Assembly: GCF_033439725.1 (NCBI RefSeq)
Contig: NW_026944384.1
Location: 6,262,001 to 6,326,000 of the forward strand
From: Neurospora tetraspora
Taxonomy: Eukaryota > Ascomycota > Sordariomycetes > Sordariales > Sordariaceae
DNA length: 64,000 bases
Direction: 5' to 3'
Shown here: in pieces, positions 33,064 through 47,178 of the stretch
How positions within the stretch are numbered: the stretch's first letter is position 1
Layout: each line of letters starts with the position of its first letter
Program-made: the position numbers and the translations under genes
Notes under the pieces: generated by a model
What the model saw: the letters and a program-made list of their open reading frames with translations, nothing else
Told to the model about the DNA's origin: nothing
Database searches by the model: none

Positions 33064-34626
33064 TCATGGCTTCCCCCCACCACCATTAACAGCATCCAAC
33101 AACCCCCCAACCTCCACCACCCCCACACACCCACCATGACCCCCTACTACTTCCATCACACCAACCACACACTCATCCCCAAAATCCACTTCTCCTTCCT
33201 CCTCTTCGCCCATCACCCCCATCACCCCTTTTAGTCTTGTCGTCATTACTCCCGTCGCTCGGACCGTCCGCATGGCTTTGATCCACTCCGCCGCGTTGCG
33301 CACTTCCGTGTCGGCTGTCAACGACACAAACTCGGCTTGCGGGGTGATGAGCCAGGAGAGGGAGGGAGAGGAGAGCGGGAGGGGGAGGAGGGAGGGGGTG
33401 AGGCGGCGGATGCGGCGGGGGGAGACTACCCCGACGGTGGTGGGACCGTGGGGACTACTGGAGTGGGAGTGGGAAAAGGGGGGAAGGGATGGGGGAAGGG
33501 AGAGGCGGACCCAGCCTGATGGAGAGGAGTAAGCGGCTAGGAGGAGGTCGCCGGCTGTGGCGGTGGGTATTGGGTCGTGACCCGGCTGGCTTTGGTTGGG
33601 GAGACTTTCGAGTTCGAGGCAGGGGATTTCGTGGAGGGGGATGGCTAGGTCGCGGAGGGAGTGTCGTGGTGGTGGTACTGGTTGAGTAGAGATGGTCATG
33701 GATGTAGTGCGGGAGGAAGATGGCGTTATGTCGGAGGTTGAGCTAACAGAAGGTGAAGGAGAGACGGAAGACCCGCGCAAAGCAGCGCCTATAGCGCCTC
33801 CGGGGTGGTTCTTCGCAAACACCTTCGACACCGAAGGGTGGAGTTCATGGCTCGCCACCATCGCTAGAGCGTCGCCAACTGATAGCGCAACGGTTGTGGA
33901 AGTCGTCGGTGCGCTGACGCCGAAGGATTTAGTCTCCGGCTCGTGGATCGGCGCTGGTAGGAGGATCGTGTCTGGTCGCTGGCGAACGATCTCGCAAGTA
34001 TCCGGACGGGTGTGGCTCGTGAGCAGGATGAGTGGCAGTGACTTGTCCAGGTGTGGGAGGAGGAGGAGCAGCTCGGGCGTCTTGCCCGAGAAGGTGATCA
34101 GCAGGAGGGTATCATTCCTGCTGTTGATCTGGCCTAGATCGCCGTGCAGGGCTTCGGTTGGGTGGAGGAAGACAGCCTGGATAGCAAGCGAGTTGAAGGT
34201 AGCGACCAGCTTCTTGGCGATATGCCCGGACTTGCCCACGCCGATGACGACCAGTTTGCCATTGCGCCCATGATCGCCCTGCCGCCGGACGATGGCGTCG
34301 ACGGCGCGGTTGAACCCATCGCGCGCGATGCGGTCGGATGAGTAGAGTTGCGTGATGCAGGAGAGCGCGGTGGAAGCGGTGTTGAGCAGGTGCACGGCGC
34401 CCGAGAGGCGCGACTCGACGGCCAGCTGCTCTTCACATGCTGCGATGGCGGGCTCGACGAAATTGTGCAGTGGGAGCTTGTCGATGGGCGAGCAGCAGAA
34501 GTCGTCTTCGGCCGGGGTGATGGGCGACGGTGGGGAGGGACGGCCGCCGTGGTGGAGGTGGTTCGAGAAGGGCGTCTGGCTGAGGACGTAGACCTCGCTG
34601 TTGTGGACGGGCCGATGTTCAACCAT
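33064..34626 (-). CDS. SIS-domain protein of the KpsF/GutQ (arabinose-5-phosphate isomerase-like) group
   Basis: A single exon of 520 aa from the first in-frame ATG (context ACCATGG). The SIS domain spans about residues 120-300, with [20 protein letters not shown], the [13 protein letters not shown] loop and [14 protein letters not shown], and ends with [10 protein letters not shown]. These are hallmarks of the sugar-phosphate isomerase branch that binds ketose/aldose 5-phosphates. Bacterial relatives add two CBS domains. Here the C-terminal about 200 residues are Ser/Pro-rich with only faint CBS-like pieces ([17 protein letters not shown] and [17 protein letters not shown]), suggesting a diverged regulatory part. 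Fungi do not make KDO, so the true substrate is unknown. The frame stays open for 171 codons upstream without an ATG. Confidence 0.88.
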   Translation of the reverse strand: MVEHRPVHNSEVYVLSQTPFSNHLHHGGRPSPPSPITPAEDDFCCSPIDKLPLHNFVEPAIAACEEQLAVESRLSGAVHLLNTASTALSCITQLYSSDRIARDGFNRAVDAIVRRQGDHGRNGKLVVIGVGKSGHIAKKLVATFNSLAIQAVFLHPTEALHGDLGQINSRNDTLLLITFSGKTPELLLLLPHLDKSLPLILLTSHTRPDTCEIVRQRPDTILLPAPIHEPETKSFGVSAPTTSTTVALSVGDALAMVASHELHPSVSKVFAKNHPGGAIGAALRGSSVSPSPSVSSTSDITPSSSRTTSMTISTQPVPPPRHSLRDLAIPLHEIPCLELESLPNQSQPGHDPIPTATAGDLLLAAYSSPSGWVRLSLPPSLPPFSHSHSSSPHGPTTVGVVSPRRIRRLTPSLLPLPLSSPSLSWLITPQAEFVSLTADTEVRNAAEWIKAMRTVRATGVMTTRLKGVMGVMGEEEEGEVDFGDECVVGVMEVVGGHGGCVGVVEVGGLLDAVNGGGGKP

Positions 34627-37600
34627 GGTTGCTGCCGGGCTGACTGCAGTGTCGATCGCTGTCTGTAGTTGGGGTCCGTTCGGCCGTGCCGTGGGTTGGG
34701 GGTCCGTGAGGAAGTACCTTGAGGGACTCGGGATGACAGACAGGCCGATTGTATGCGCCGATACTATGGAGGAGGGGTCACGGCCCGGATGTCCAAAGTT
34801 CCGTCTTGATATGTGGATCCTTTCGTTTTTCTGATGCGTGGTAATGGAACCGATCGCCGTGTAGACCAGATGAGATATGAGATCTCGACCGGAGTGGAAG
34901 GTCCCGAAGGTATCGAGATATGGCGAAGATATTGAGATTCGGAGATATCGGCCGGAGGCGAAGATCGGAGCGAAGGAAGAGCCTACTTGCCAAGGACAGT
35001 GTCGACTTTTCTGAGCTGTCGCAAATTTGTTGACAGTCAGTTGAAGAGTCGAATTGTCCAAGTAAGCTTCGGTCTTCTGGCTCTGATATTGGTCAATGGC
35101 TCTTGAGGGAGTCGTTGGGATGAAAGGCGAGCGGCGCAATGCAGTCTAAGCTTTTGCATGCGTTTTCGTATGCGATTGTGGACAGAAGGTGGCGAATAGA
35201 TGAAACACACAGCTTAGGTGGGTTCGAGGTATGGCGAACAGTGAAGAGGCAATTTGAAGAGTAAAAATACAGAGGTGAAGTTGAGTTATGAGAGAAGATG
35301 GGAGGAGGTGCAAGTGATATGGAGATGGAGCGGATGGAGGGAAAGATAAGATGTTATACAAGGTCCCCAGAGTTCATCGGAAATATTTATCGCATGGAGA
35401 CTGTCCACGATCCCGTAACGACTTTCCGTTCCCAGAGATTGTAGTTGGGACACTGGAGACCCTTGATCTCTCTGAAACTCATGGGAACCCATCACGAAAA
35501 ATAAAAAATCGAAAAAGTGTATGGATTGATACAGAGATCGGCCAATAAGGTTTCGTCTCCATGACATGGACGGGGCGATCTGAACAACCTCATTATCGGG
35601 GAGAATCAACCAACCATCAACCCTGGTATTGATGTCGTCTGTCCCATTCTTTTCTTCTTTTCTTTGCCATTCCCAGATCCCTTGTTGAAGGAATGATATC
35701 AGGACAAGTGCTCTGAATCACAAGCTTATGAAAATGACATTGGCGGGGTAAGGTAACGTCCTTCCCATTTTGTAATATGTTTCAATCGAACAGCAAAGTC
35801 CAGTCTTGAAGGATCGCATCCTCGGCACGCTTTTCACGCCCAAAAGGGTTCGGCGCATCCAATCATCTTCTCTATAATGTAGTATATGCAGTGCAAACTT
35901 TAACTTAACCCCAGAATGCGCAACATTGGACATTTGATATGCGCCCGGTGTCGCTTTGCATCTTGCGCAAAGTTGCCGTTAGTTGCGTAATTGCCGGAGT
36001 AACTTTGTTACCTCGTTGTAAGGACTCGTTTTGGAACATTGAGCCACTAGGACACTAGAATCTCCCCCACATGGTGCAATGGCGCGGACCAATTGTACGG
36101 ATCCGGAGAAGGTCTCAAGTTGGACAAGATACGGTAGAACGGCAGCCTGTGAGTCTGGTACAAGACTTCAGTACCTTTGCTCTCATTGTCCGGCTTCATG
36201 CTCGGCCGAATGTACGCATTGAGCAAGAGATGTTGATCCCGGGGTTCAGTGTGTCGTCGGAGTATCTAGATAAGCACCCGCCCTTTCCATGCCATTCAAT
36301 ATCTGACATGGCGCTGGGATACTACACAGTACTATATGTAGGATGATATCGACTATCGATGAGAGAGATAACATGATGCCGAATTGCTTCTAACCGCAAG
36401 AGGATATCGAGGCAGCCCGTCTTTTCCGTTGATCGGGCCGCGGTGGAGTCGCAACGGTGCGGCTCGGCGTTTGCGCTCGACATGGGTCGGAATGCGTGCT
36501 TGCCATTGCAAGGCAGACTTTTGGACAATTTGGAGGTTCAGAACTCCAAAGAATATTCACACACCGCCAACACGGTCCTGTATGTATCGCATCCAGTTGC
36601 CAGAAAAAGGCGGGGAGATAAGGAAAAGGTACCCGTTCCATGTCCTCTTATGCTGTGCATCATGAAATTGAACTTGGGGTCTTGGCCAAGAGAGTCAAAG
36701 AGGGCGCCAAGCAACGAGCAAGTTTCGGGAAGGGAGAAAAAGTCATGGCTTCACTCCACCATGTTTGGCCGTCGAGCGGCTATTGCTGCCAAGTTCTTTC
36801 TTTCATATGCCAGCCAGTGGGGGAGTTGTGAAGGTTTGTGAACATTCATCGGGATCAATCGGAGTACATCCATATTGACGACGCGAATCACGTAACGAAG
36901 CCGGCCACACCATCAACATCGACATCACCACCATCTCAGGGTCTGAGACAATTGACAACTTGCACGTCGCACGCGCGCGTGGGATGTTGGCTTCAGATTG
37001 GAACAAGATAACGGTTATTGCGGCGGTGAGTTTACACGTGAACCAAACCATCACCACAAACGTCACACAGAAACAAGCACAGGCCTCCTTCTTCTCCATG
37101 GCCCTACCACACAGGCAAAGCAGCATAGTGAAAAAGTTTGGTTTTGCTTTCGCAATTGAATGATTGACATCAAAAATTACGACCGGAACGGCCCCGAAGG
37201 ACAATTCACGGCGGCTAGCACCACGATGTGCAATGCAGGCTCTCCACCGTACTACGCGGTTTTCTTGATCTCCGCGCAGTCAATCAAGGTAAGTATGAAG
37301 AAAAAAAAAAGAGAGAAGAAAATCCTAAGAATCTGGGAGGGGGGACCATGATTAAATAGGCGCTGTGGGGTGGCCTGTGCACGAGTGCAAACTGCGAGGT
37401 GGTGCGTGCGCGTCTGCAATTCGGTGCAGTTGCTGGCGGCTGCAGGGTCGTGCCGGAGCGTTGCCGGTTATCTGCCAGGTGGGAGCTTCTGCCGCCTGAG
37501 AGTCTGCCCGGTGTTGATGCCTTCCAAACATGACAGGAACATTCTTGCAAGAACGATCGATCAAGGCGGATCGTCTGTGACAGGCCAGTCGAATGCATGA

Positions 37601-37870
37601 ACGTTGTTGCTGGCACTTTTCCCAAGTTCTAGATCTGCCTTCCTCCCACCATGACCCCTAACCCTTCCATGACTGGGACCCTTGAAGCTGCGCCTTATCG
37701 GGCGCTTATCGGCGTCGCCCCTCCATGATTCGCGGTGGCTGTTGTTGAAGCTGAAGTTGTCTCGTCGTCGAACTCGTTTGCGATTCCAACTTGTCTCTTC
37801 CCAGTTTTGGCCGTCGACCACATTCTGTAGTCCTTCAGCGAGCTCGTCGAAATTCGGAACACCCGCCAAA
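34627..37870. other. 3.2-kb intergenic region, including the SIS gene leader
   Basis: Bases 34627-35139 are the leader of the SIS gene and remain open in its frame without an in-frame ATG. From 35140 to about 37600 only short frames occur and no gene is supported. The last 200 bases are the 5' UTR of the tyrosine phosphatase gene. Confidence 0.45.
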
Positions 37871-38536
37871 ATGAGCGAACAGATCTCCGTCCTCTTCGTC
37901 TGCCTGGGCAACATCTGCCGCTCCACGATGGCCGAAGGCGTCTTCCAGTCGATGGCCAAGAAGCCCGAATACAAGGGCCGTATTTCCAAGATTGATTCGT
38001 GCGGAACTGGTATGCCTTTCAGAAACCCTTCGATCCTCTCATACCCTTCGTTCACGCTGACCCTCCTCTTCTTCCCTTCAGGCGCCTACCACGTCGGCGA
38101 AGGCCCCGACGACCGAACGATGGAGACTCTCCAAGAACACGGCATAACCGACTACATCCACGCCGCTCGCAAGGTATGTCTTCCTCCTTCAGCTGTTGGT
38201 GGCTGACAGACTCCTAGTCCTAGTTCTCGAAACGATCAAACATCTGACTTCCTGCGTTGCAAAAAAATAAAGGTCAATACCTCCGACTTCGACAAGTTCG
38301 ACTACATCTTCGCCATGGACCGGGCCAACCTGGCCGACCTCCAACGCCTGCAGCAACGCCATCCGGGAAAGGCCAAGGTGATGCTCTTTGGCGAGTACTC
38401 GGGCACCGGTAAGGCCGAGGTCATCCAGGATCCGTACTACGGCGGCAAGTCTGGGTTCGAGAAGGCGTATGAGCAGGCGACGAGGTTCTCCAAGAACTTT
38501 TTGGGCGATGTCTTTCCGGATGTCAAGGCCGATTAG
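37871..38536 (+). CDS. Low-molecular-weight protein tyrosine phosphatase
   Basis: Exons are 37871-38009, 38082-38173 and 38273-38536, with introns of 72 and 99 nt, giving 164 aa, the usual family size. The phosphate-binding loop CLGNICRS (C-x5-R-S) is at about residues 12-19, directly after VLFV. The catalytic acid is the Asp of the DPYYGG loop near residue 133, followed by the paired tyrosines typical of the family. The enzyme removes phosphate from phosphotyrosine, and possibly small acyl phosphates, in the cytosol; it is the orthologue of yeast Ltp1 and fission yeast Stp1. The start at MSEQISVLF is fixed by the family N-terminus. Confidence 0.95.
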
Positions 38537-40602
38537 AGAGTAGAAGATGAGCTTTCGTCGACCATTTTAGAAGGCAGGCGTTTGGGGCGTTGGGATAGAC
38601 TGTTGTCATTGTTGTAGACCGAAGATACCATTTGCGGGTTGCTTAGACGTCCTGTTGTGCATATGTCTTTCCGGTCGGGCCTATTGTCGTCATTGCCAGA
38701 GCAAGCTGTCCTGGTCCATGGAGATCACTTCGACCGGGTCAACAGCGGCTTATAACCTCCCGCGGTGCACGGAGGGAGCTCGGTGTTCGTATTTTCGGGC
38801 TTCACGACGTCCAAAGGCCTGCCACTCTGAGAGGTCTATCTACGATGATGCCGAGGTATGAAGCTCCTCTCGGTGAAGGCGACGACATCGCGGCCTGTTC
38901 TCGCGACCAAGTCCATGCATCTAGAACTGCATCAGCCCTATGGCCCTGGGGAAGTCCAGGAACGACCAGGGAGTCAGTGCGGCCACATGTTGTCGGTATC
39001 AGCCGGCCCATTGGGTCAGGGGAAAACTGGGATCCGGTCCTTTCGAAAACCCTCCAATGCTGGTGCACGGCAGTACACTATCAAAGTGTTGGGAAATTCT
39101 AGTTCAAGGCGAGGTTTCGGAGAGGGCCGTCCGGACGGCCACTTGATGACGGATGAAGCTCAGCCCCGGAGCTTTCCTCCTCGGCCTAGAAGTGCTCTTT
39201 GATTCGGTGTTGTCCGCAAACCTCATTTTGACGCCCTCAGCCAAAGCCAAGGTCTCCCGAGACATCACATAGACAACCAAAGTTCATGATATTCACTTCA
39301 TAGAAACTCAAGGAACGATCTGTGAACAATACGTCCTCATCGAACTCATCGAGATAATGATGTGGTGATGATTGCGAATCTTTTGACGCCGGCCAGTGGG
39401 GAGGCGGCCGTAGTCGCGCGCCAAGTGAAGCACCACCCAAGATGGAGGAGGGTTGCAAATCACAGCGGGGACGGTGGGGAGGAATCAGGTACCGTTCCCT
39501 TGTGATTTCCGCTGTGGAGTGACTTTGGAGTGACATTTGGCAGGCATTGTGCGGGCATTGGCTGGGCAAGGGGAGACACAAAACAGGCGCCCGAACCAGG
39601 CGATCCCTCTTTTTGATTTCTCTTGGTGTTTTTGTTTCAAGGCGGCAAGCAATGGCCTTGTTCTGGATGGGGGTGCAGTGGTCTGTTATGGCTGTTCTGT
39701 GTTAGTTGTTGATGCGATGCTCACGCCCCTAATTCCGAGTCTGAGAGACCATTATGAGCGAAAGTCTTGGATGAGTTGAATGTCCAGCAATGAATGGGCA
39801 ACGATGGGAAAGTGGAAAGGAAAGAGGCAACCAGAAACAAGCTTGAAAACGGCCATCATTCGTCAGGAACCGAAAGCCGCCATTCGTCTCTTGCACTTTG
39901 CGCCCTCTGGCATTGGCCTCTGGAACCTTGACCTTTTGGGAAGCGGACCCCGCGTTGCCTCACAGCCCCTCGCTCAGGTCCCGTTCTGGTGCTGGGATCA
40001 GCGCAGTGGGCAAGTCCAGGGCGCGGGTCGGGGTCCCTCGGGCCCCTCTTTCCTCATTGTCCGCTGCACCATCGAGGTCCACGGCCAGGTCCATCCTCGA
40101 CTTCTTCAAGCTCTCGTCACTGCCGTGCTTTCCACTTTCAAACAAGTTATCGTCGGTTTCAAGCTACTCGAATCTTATTGCTTCTTTTGAAATACGCCAA
40201 CCGTAAACTAGCAGTTGAAGCCACATATCATCACACACTATCCCAGGGGCTTCTCACTCTTCTATCATTTGTGCCAAGGACTACCTCCGACTGCAACCTC
40301 TTTGATCAGTCACCACCACTTTTTCCTCTCTCTTTCTCTCTCTGCCTGCCTCCAATACTACATTAGCCGGTTGCCTGTTGCCTCGCTCCCGTCTTTTCGA
40401 TATACATCCTATTTTCGTCCCATACACTCTTCTCGACATTCTTAAAAAACCTCAATCCGAACCTCGAAGGGCGTTGATCGCGCTTGAGCTTACAACCACC
40501 ACCACACCAGGCCGCTACTGCACTTGCACCTAAAGGCCACCCGAACCTCCTGCTTCTTCAAACTACGAACCGTATCCGAAACACCACACACACATATTCG
40601 CC
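38537..40602. other. Intergenic region with a long mak-1 upstream region
   Basis: No gene is supported between the phosphatase and mak-1; frames up to 136 codons lack motifs. The last about 350 bases before the mak-1 ATG are C/T-rich (TTTCCTCTCTCTTTCTCTCTCTGCC near 40320), which fits a long fungal 5' UTR. Confidence 0.45.
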
Positions 40603-42151
<1,549 letters not shown>

Positions 42152-43222
42152 GCAATGACAGAAGGATGAAAAGGTTCTATATGCGATAATGAGACGAAAG
42201 GCTGGTTTGGGAAGCATCTGATGATCAAACGTGACTCAGGTCGATGTCTTGGCTGCAAAAGAACAGCAAAGACTATGACATGGGGTTTCTTTTTGGAACC
42301 CCCCGGGAAGGGAACAGCGCGCCATTGAGACGGTCTTCAATGACGGACTGGGACAGCGGTTCTAGTCGGGTTGTCAACACTCAGCCCTGGGAAGGCGCTT
42401 GGAAGGGCAGGCGTCAAAGTCAGACCGGGAGTTCTTCTCGATGTCTGGTCAGATACCAGAGGGTGGTGAGGGGCTCACCGGAGAGACTCTTTCTGTCTCT
42501 CTTTCTATTCTCTTAAGTCGGGAGGGAGGACTATGGCTATCTGGAAGGTTGAAGCGATTTTCAGCGACGACTTCGGACCGAGATGTTGTTTCTTTATGTT
42601 GTCATTTATAGCCATAATTCTATTGGATACGCTGAATGTTGACACTGCAACAAACCTCTTGAACATGGTGATGTGAAGTGAAGTGAGTAGCATGGCCAGT
42701 AAATTCGAAGTGTCACCATATCCCTTTGTCCTTACAAGCGTTAACTTCCCATCCGTTCAGAAGAGTCAATCGTCACATAACAAGCCTGACATTTGGAATG
42801 GCTTTTACTGATTCTCCTAAGGTATCTCGAGGTATCTAGTCCCAACCCCTATTTCATGTAACCGTATACTTTGTGAGCCCAGATTAGTACAAAAAGCCAA
42901 AAAGATCTTTGAACGCCGACGCCATGCAGGGCTTGATATCAAGAAAAAAACATGATACCTAACCGAACCAAACCGAACACGGGGATAAAACACCTAGCCT
43001 TTTACCCTTCTCTCTTTTCCTTTCCTTTCCTTTCCTTTCCTTTCCTTCTCGATCCTTGCTTTGTGGTATAACACATCCGTTCTTTACATCTTTCTTGTCC
43101 ATTCACAGCTCATCAGTTCCCTTCCACATCCATCCCATCCCATCTCTTCCCTTCTTTCCCCTTCCAACCACCTTCTGATCAAATCAAGGAGTCTCGGTTT
43201 TGACTGAGGTCTCCGAGGCTTC
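42152..43222. other. Intergenic region between convergent mak-1 and UTP15
   Basis: It holds the two 3' UTRs. A (TTTCC)n pentanucleotide repeat of about six units is at 43016-43046. No gene is supported. Confidence 0.5.
43016..43046. repeat. (TTTCC)n pentanucleotide repeat
   Basis: Six perfect tandem units in the intergenic space between mak-1 and UTP15. Confidence 0.9.
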
Positions 43223-44893
43223 CTAAGCCTCAGCACCCCCAATCATCAAACTCTCCACCATGCCGTTCGTGATAATCGCCATCTGCGCCTTCTCCACCTC
43301 CCTGCTCACCTTGCCCGTCATCACCGCAAACTGGTCCGCCAGCTCCGTGCTGCCGCCCACGTACTCGCTGTAAATGTCAAACAGCTGGAACGCCACGTCC
43401 ACGCAGACGGTCGCGTAGCGCGGGTCGGAAATGTACTTGATCACCCATTTCAGGAGGGGCAGGACCGTGACTTCGTCGCGGCCTTCGAGGGCTTCGCGCA
43501 GCGCGGAGCGATGCCTCAAAGCGACCAGGACGGAAAGGGCCGTAACGGGCTGGTACTCGGGAGAAGACAGGTCCAGAACAGAGTCCAGACAGGCGGCGTA
43601 CCGCCCCTCGCGGAAGTCACGCTGCCACGGCTTGAGCTTGACGCGGCGCTTGCGGCCGCCGGAGGAGTTGGTCGCGTCGGTGGGGATGATCACGTCCACG
43701 TTTTCGCCGAGCAAAGCCATGGATTTGTTGGAGACGGCATTTCGCTTGCGCTTGGCCTTGGCCGAGTCGATTTTGGCCAGTTTGGAGGAAGCGCCCTCGA
43801 CCATCAGCGCGTCTTCGGTCGCGCGGGCGCGGGCCTTCTCGGCTGTGGCGCCCGACAGGCGGGTGCGCAGGGAGAGCACACCGGATTGCATGCCTACTGC
43901 CAGGTGGCGGTCTTCGTGGCCGGCGCCGGCGGTGATGACGGAGAGAGAGAGGATGGGCGAGGGGTACTTGGATCCGGACACGACGTTCCAGTTGGTGGTT
44001 TCGAAGACCTTGACGTGCCCGTCGAGGGAACCGGAGACGACGCGGCGGCCGTTGGAGGCGAGCGAGAGCGAGGTGACGGTCTTTTGGTGGTTGGTGATCA
44101 AGCGCAGCGGCTTGGCGGCCACGAGGTCGAGCACGGAGATGGCGGAGCCCGTGGCGGCCAGCAGGGTGGTGCCGCCGGGGAGCGGGAGGACTTCCTCGAT
44201 CGGGTCGGCGTGCTTGAAGGTGAGCACGGAACCGCCGGGGGCGCGGGCGTCCCAGACGCGGACGGTCGAGTCGTAGGAGCCGGATACCAATAGGTTGTTG
44301 CGGTCCGGCATGAAGGCGCCGCTGCGGACGTAATCCTGGTGGCCAGAGAACATGCGCGAGGGCGCGTTGGAGGGCAAGTCCCAGAGACGAACGGTCTTGT
44401 CGTCGGAGGCGGACATGAGCGTCGTCAGCTCCGCCGGCGACCACTTGGTTACCCAGACGGGCTGCTTGTGGACGTGCCAGGTCTTGAGGATGACGGCGCG
44501 CGTGCCGGTGCCGACGTCGAAGACTTGCATCTTTCCGGAACTCTCACCGGCCACGAGGACGCGGCCGTCGGCGCGGATCTCACCGCTGTGAGCCTCGGAG
44601 TCGAAGCGGCCGATGGTCTTGAGCAGCTCGCGCTTGCGGATGGAGAAGATGTCGACGCGGGGGCCAGAGGTGACGGCGAACAGGTCGTTGGCCTTGGCGG
44701 CGGCGACGAGGGAGTGTGAGGCGGCCGAGCCGTTGCTCGAGCCGGGGAAGCTGATGTGCGAGATGGGCCATGCTGCCGTCGAGGTGTGTGATTTCTGGTT
44801 CTTGAAGGACTTCCAGTAGCGCTGCTCGGCCGTGATGGGGCTGACGACCGTGGGCAACTTGAGCGTCGCCAGCGGCTGCACTTCGGCTGCCAT
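43223..44893 (-). CDS. UTP15: UTP15, WD40 component of the SSU processome
   Basis: A single exon of 556 aa. The N-terminus has QRYWKSFKNQKSHTSTAAWP followed by WD40 repeats (about residues 45-340), with recognisable blade ends such as DDKTVRLWDL, SYDSTVRVWDA and SLDGHVKVFE. The C-terminal Utp15 domain (about residues 400-550) starts with KRRVKLKPWQRDFREGRYAA, includes LSVLVALRHRSALREALEGR and ends in a long helix (MTGKVSREVEKAQMAIITNG). The protein is part of the t-UTP/UtpA subcomplex that assembles on the 5' end of nascent pre-rRNA in the nucleolus and is needed for 18S rRNA production. It is divergent from the SP-RING gene. Confidence 0.94.
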   Translation of the reverse strand: MAAEVQPLATLKLPTVVSPITAEQRYWKSFKNQKSHTSTAAWPISHISFPGSSNGSAASHSLVAAAKANDLFAVTSGPRVDIFSIRKRELLKTIGRFDSEAHSGEIRADGRVLVAGESSGKMQVFDVGTGTRAVILKTWHVHKQPVWVTKWSPAELTTLMSASDDKTVRLWDLPSNAPSRMFSGHQDYVRSGAFMPDRNNLLVSGSYDSTVRVWDARAPGGSVLTFKHADPIEEVLPLPGGTTLLAATGSAISVLDLVAAKPLRLITNHQKTVTSLSLASNGRRVVSGSLDGHVKVFETTNWNVVSGSKYPSPILSLSVITAGAGHEDRHLAVGMQSGVLSLRTRLSGATAEKARARATEDALMVEGASSKLAKIDSAKAKRKRNAVSNKSMALLGENVDVIIPTDATNSSGGRKRRVKLKPWQRDFREGRYAACLDSVLDLSSPEYQPVTALSVLVALRHRSALREALEGRDEVTVLPLLKWVIKYISDPRYATVCVDVAFQLFDIYSEYVGGSTELADQFAVMTGKVSREVEKAQMAIITNGMVESLMIGGAEA

Positions 44894-47178
44894 GGTTGCG
44901 GATTTGTTTTTGTATCGAGGGATTGACTATTCGTTCAAGTTCGGTGTTGTCGAGGAATTATGCTCGGTTATCGGAATCGCGGAATTCGACTCGAAATCGG
45001 ATTGGGGGAGGCGTCGAGGTCTTGTGGTGGTGGTGGTGGTAGTAGTGGTGACTTTGCGGGGGCCAAAGTTCACAAATGTTGAAATCTCTAAGTGGGAATT
45101 TTTTTGAGGATGCGATGCAAAAGCATTGGAGCCATTGGAGCACCTGCCAGCCGATAAGCACCAACCCAAACAAAGTTTACAGCGACCAGCCCCAGGCCAG
45201 GAACGCCAAGCTTCCATTCGCAAATTCGCTTTCTGATTGGTTCGTTTGACTGTGCACGGAGCATTTCTGCTTCCGCCCGCCAACCTGGAAACTTGCAACT
45301 TTTTGGCAGGGGATGTTTTGACGTTATCTTATCGTGCTGCATCCCCGCCAAGATGGCCCTTTGCAAGTCGAAGTTTATTAAGTGCCCTGTCGCCAGTATC
45401 AAAAAAGGGCTTCAAGTGAAATGATTATAGTGGTAACGGTACATGATGAGAGCGTCTACTGAGAATACTCGAACTATAAAGTAAGTTTTTGGTGAGGAGA
45501 ATCTTAGTTACAAGTCATAACTTTTTCTCTTTGTACTCATCTGAACCCCACCACAGCCCCACTTGGTCAATACTTGTAAGCGCCTGGACAAGTCGTATGA
45601 AACTGACAACGGTCTGTGCAACGCCAACGTCACAAGCCGGCAACTCGCATGTTTATTTTACTCGTGATGTTTGGATGACAAACAAAGAAGAGATGAAAAA
45701 GAGACAGAGGATCAAACAACGGAGATTACTCCAAGGCGCTGGCTGTTAGTCGCGATGGAGAAGGCAGTGTGGACTTGCTTTTCATCCCATCACATCATCA
45801 ATCCCTTTGTCAGGACTGGACGTTTGCAACTCGGTTGCCGAGCAGATACTTGTAAGAATGGATTTCTTCAGTCAGTCGCGGTTCTCGTCTCACGCTCTTT
45901 CCCCACCACAACCTAAAATCAACGTTGCTACCCACGTATGAGCTACTGACAAAGTGTTGAGAGTATTCCAGCTCAAGTAAGGAACACAGCCAAGTCTCAG
46001 GCAACAAAGTGTTGTTCAGTCTACAGTGTCGATCGAGTAAGGTATGATGTCGTGAAAAAGTGTACATCGCTACCTATAGATACATCCAGCAAGTACCCAG
46101 CCCGGCCAGCCTATCATTGCGTGCCACCGCGTACGTAGACCACTTGGGTCTGTTCTGCTGTGGGGCCATTGCTACCCAAATTCCGGGATACTACAGCCGG
46201 GAAATACAAAACGCAACTTTGCTCCCATTCCTAAATAAAACCTTTAATTCCTGTTTCTCTCGACCCTTTTCCGGCGTTGACCTGAATCGTCACAGTTTCC
46301 CTCGACATTCTTGTATACTTGCGCTAAACGCCCAACGATTCTTTCATCCGCCCTTCCCAACTTCCCAACTGTCCGTTTGTTGGTTGTCCAATGTCCCTCC
46401 CTGCAGTCCGTTGGCAGTGACCCGTCAAAGTGATGCTTGAGCGGTCTTGCCAACTCGACGCTGTTCCATCCGACTTGTTATACTTGCTTGGCGGGAAAAG
46501 CAAAGAGGAAGGAGGGACTCGTCTGGTTTTTCTGATATTCAGATCATCGTGCTATCCAATCTGATTGCACTGCATTCGATTGCTTCTTCTTTCCATCTCT
46601 TCTTTCCCATTCACAAAAAAGATAGGGCAGTGCGGTCCTTCTCTCTCTGACTAAAAAACAAGTGTCGATGATGATGAGAAGCTTCCACTTCTTGCCACTA
46701 CAACTGAAGCCTCCATCCTATCCAAATCTCCGAGCAAGACATAAAAGGCAAAGAGAGCCTCTACAACTATTATTTACTTCCAGTTCCTTCTACCTTCTCT
46801 CCATCACCTAACATCATCAGTCCCAGCTACCTGCCATCTCTGCCGCCCTTCACCTCATCATCTCATGGTATGTTGGCGCTGCAACTGACGCGCCACAACA
46901 CCAAAGAAATACACAAAATCACGACTCTGAATTCTGACTCTGGCGCAACTAATCCAGAATCCCACCAAGCACAAGCCCTCGTCCACGTGGCACCGTGATC
47001 GGTTTCGCGATGCGGGTTTGACTTGAATGTATCCTGCAAACCAAAGCAAGAAAGCACGCAAATCTTGCATTGATCTGCCGTCTGTTATCTTGTTCCCGCT
47101 GCCGCAGCAACGATCCCGGTGCCGTGTCCGACCGCTTCACGTGCAGTTGCCGGTGCGAACCCCGAACCGCCATAAACC
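44894..47178. promoter_or_regulatory. 2.3-kb divergent promoter region of UTP15 and the SP-RING gene
   Basis: No coding sequence is supported here. A (GGT)n-like run lies at about 45024-45050, close to the UTP15 start. The right half holds the long 5' leader of the SP-RING gene. I assign no specific binding site. Confidence 0.45.

Noticed and set aside
43511-44293. 260-codon plus-strand frame opposite UTP15
   Set aside because: Antisense shadow produced by third-position GC bias of UTP15; composition is Gly/Val/Asp-rich and not protein-like.
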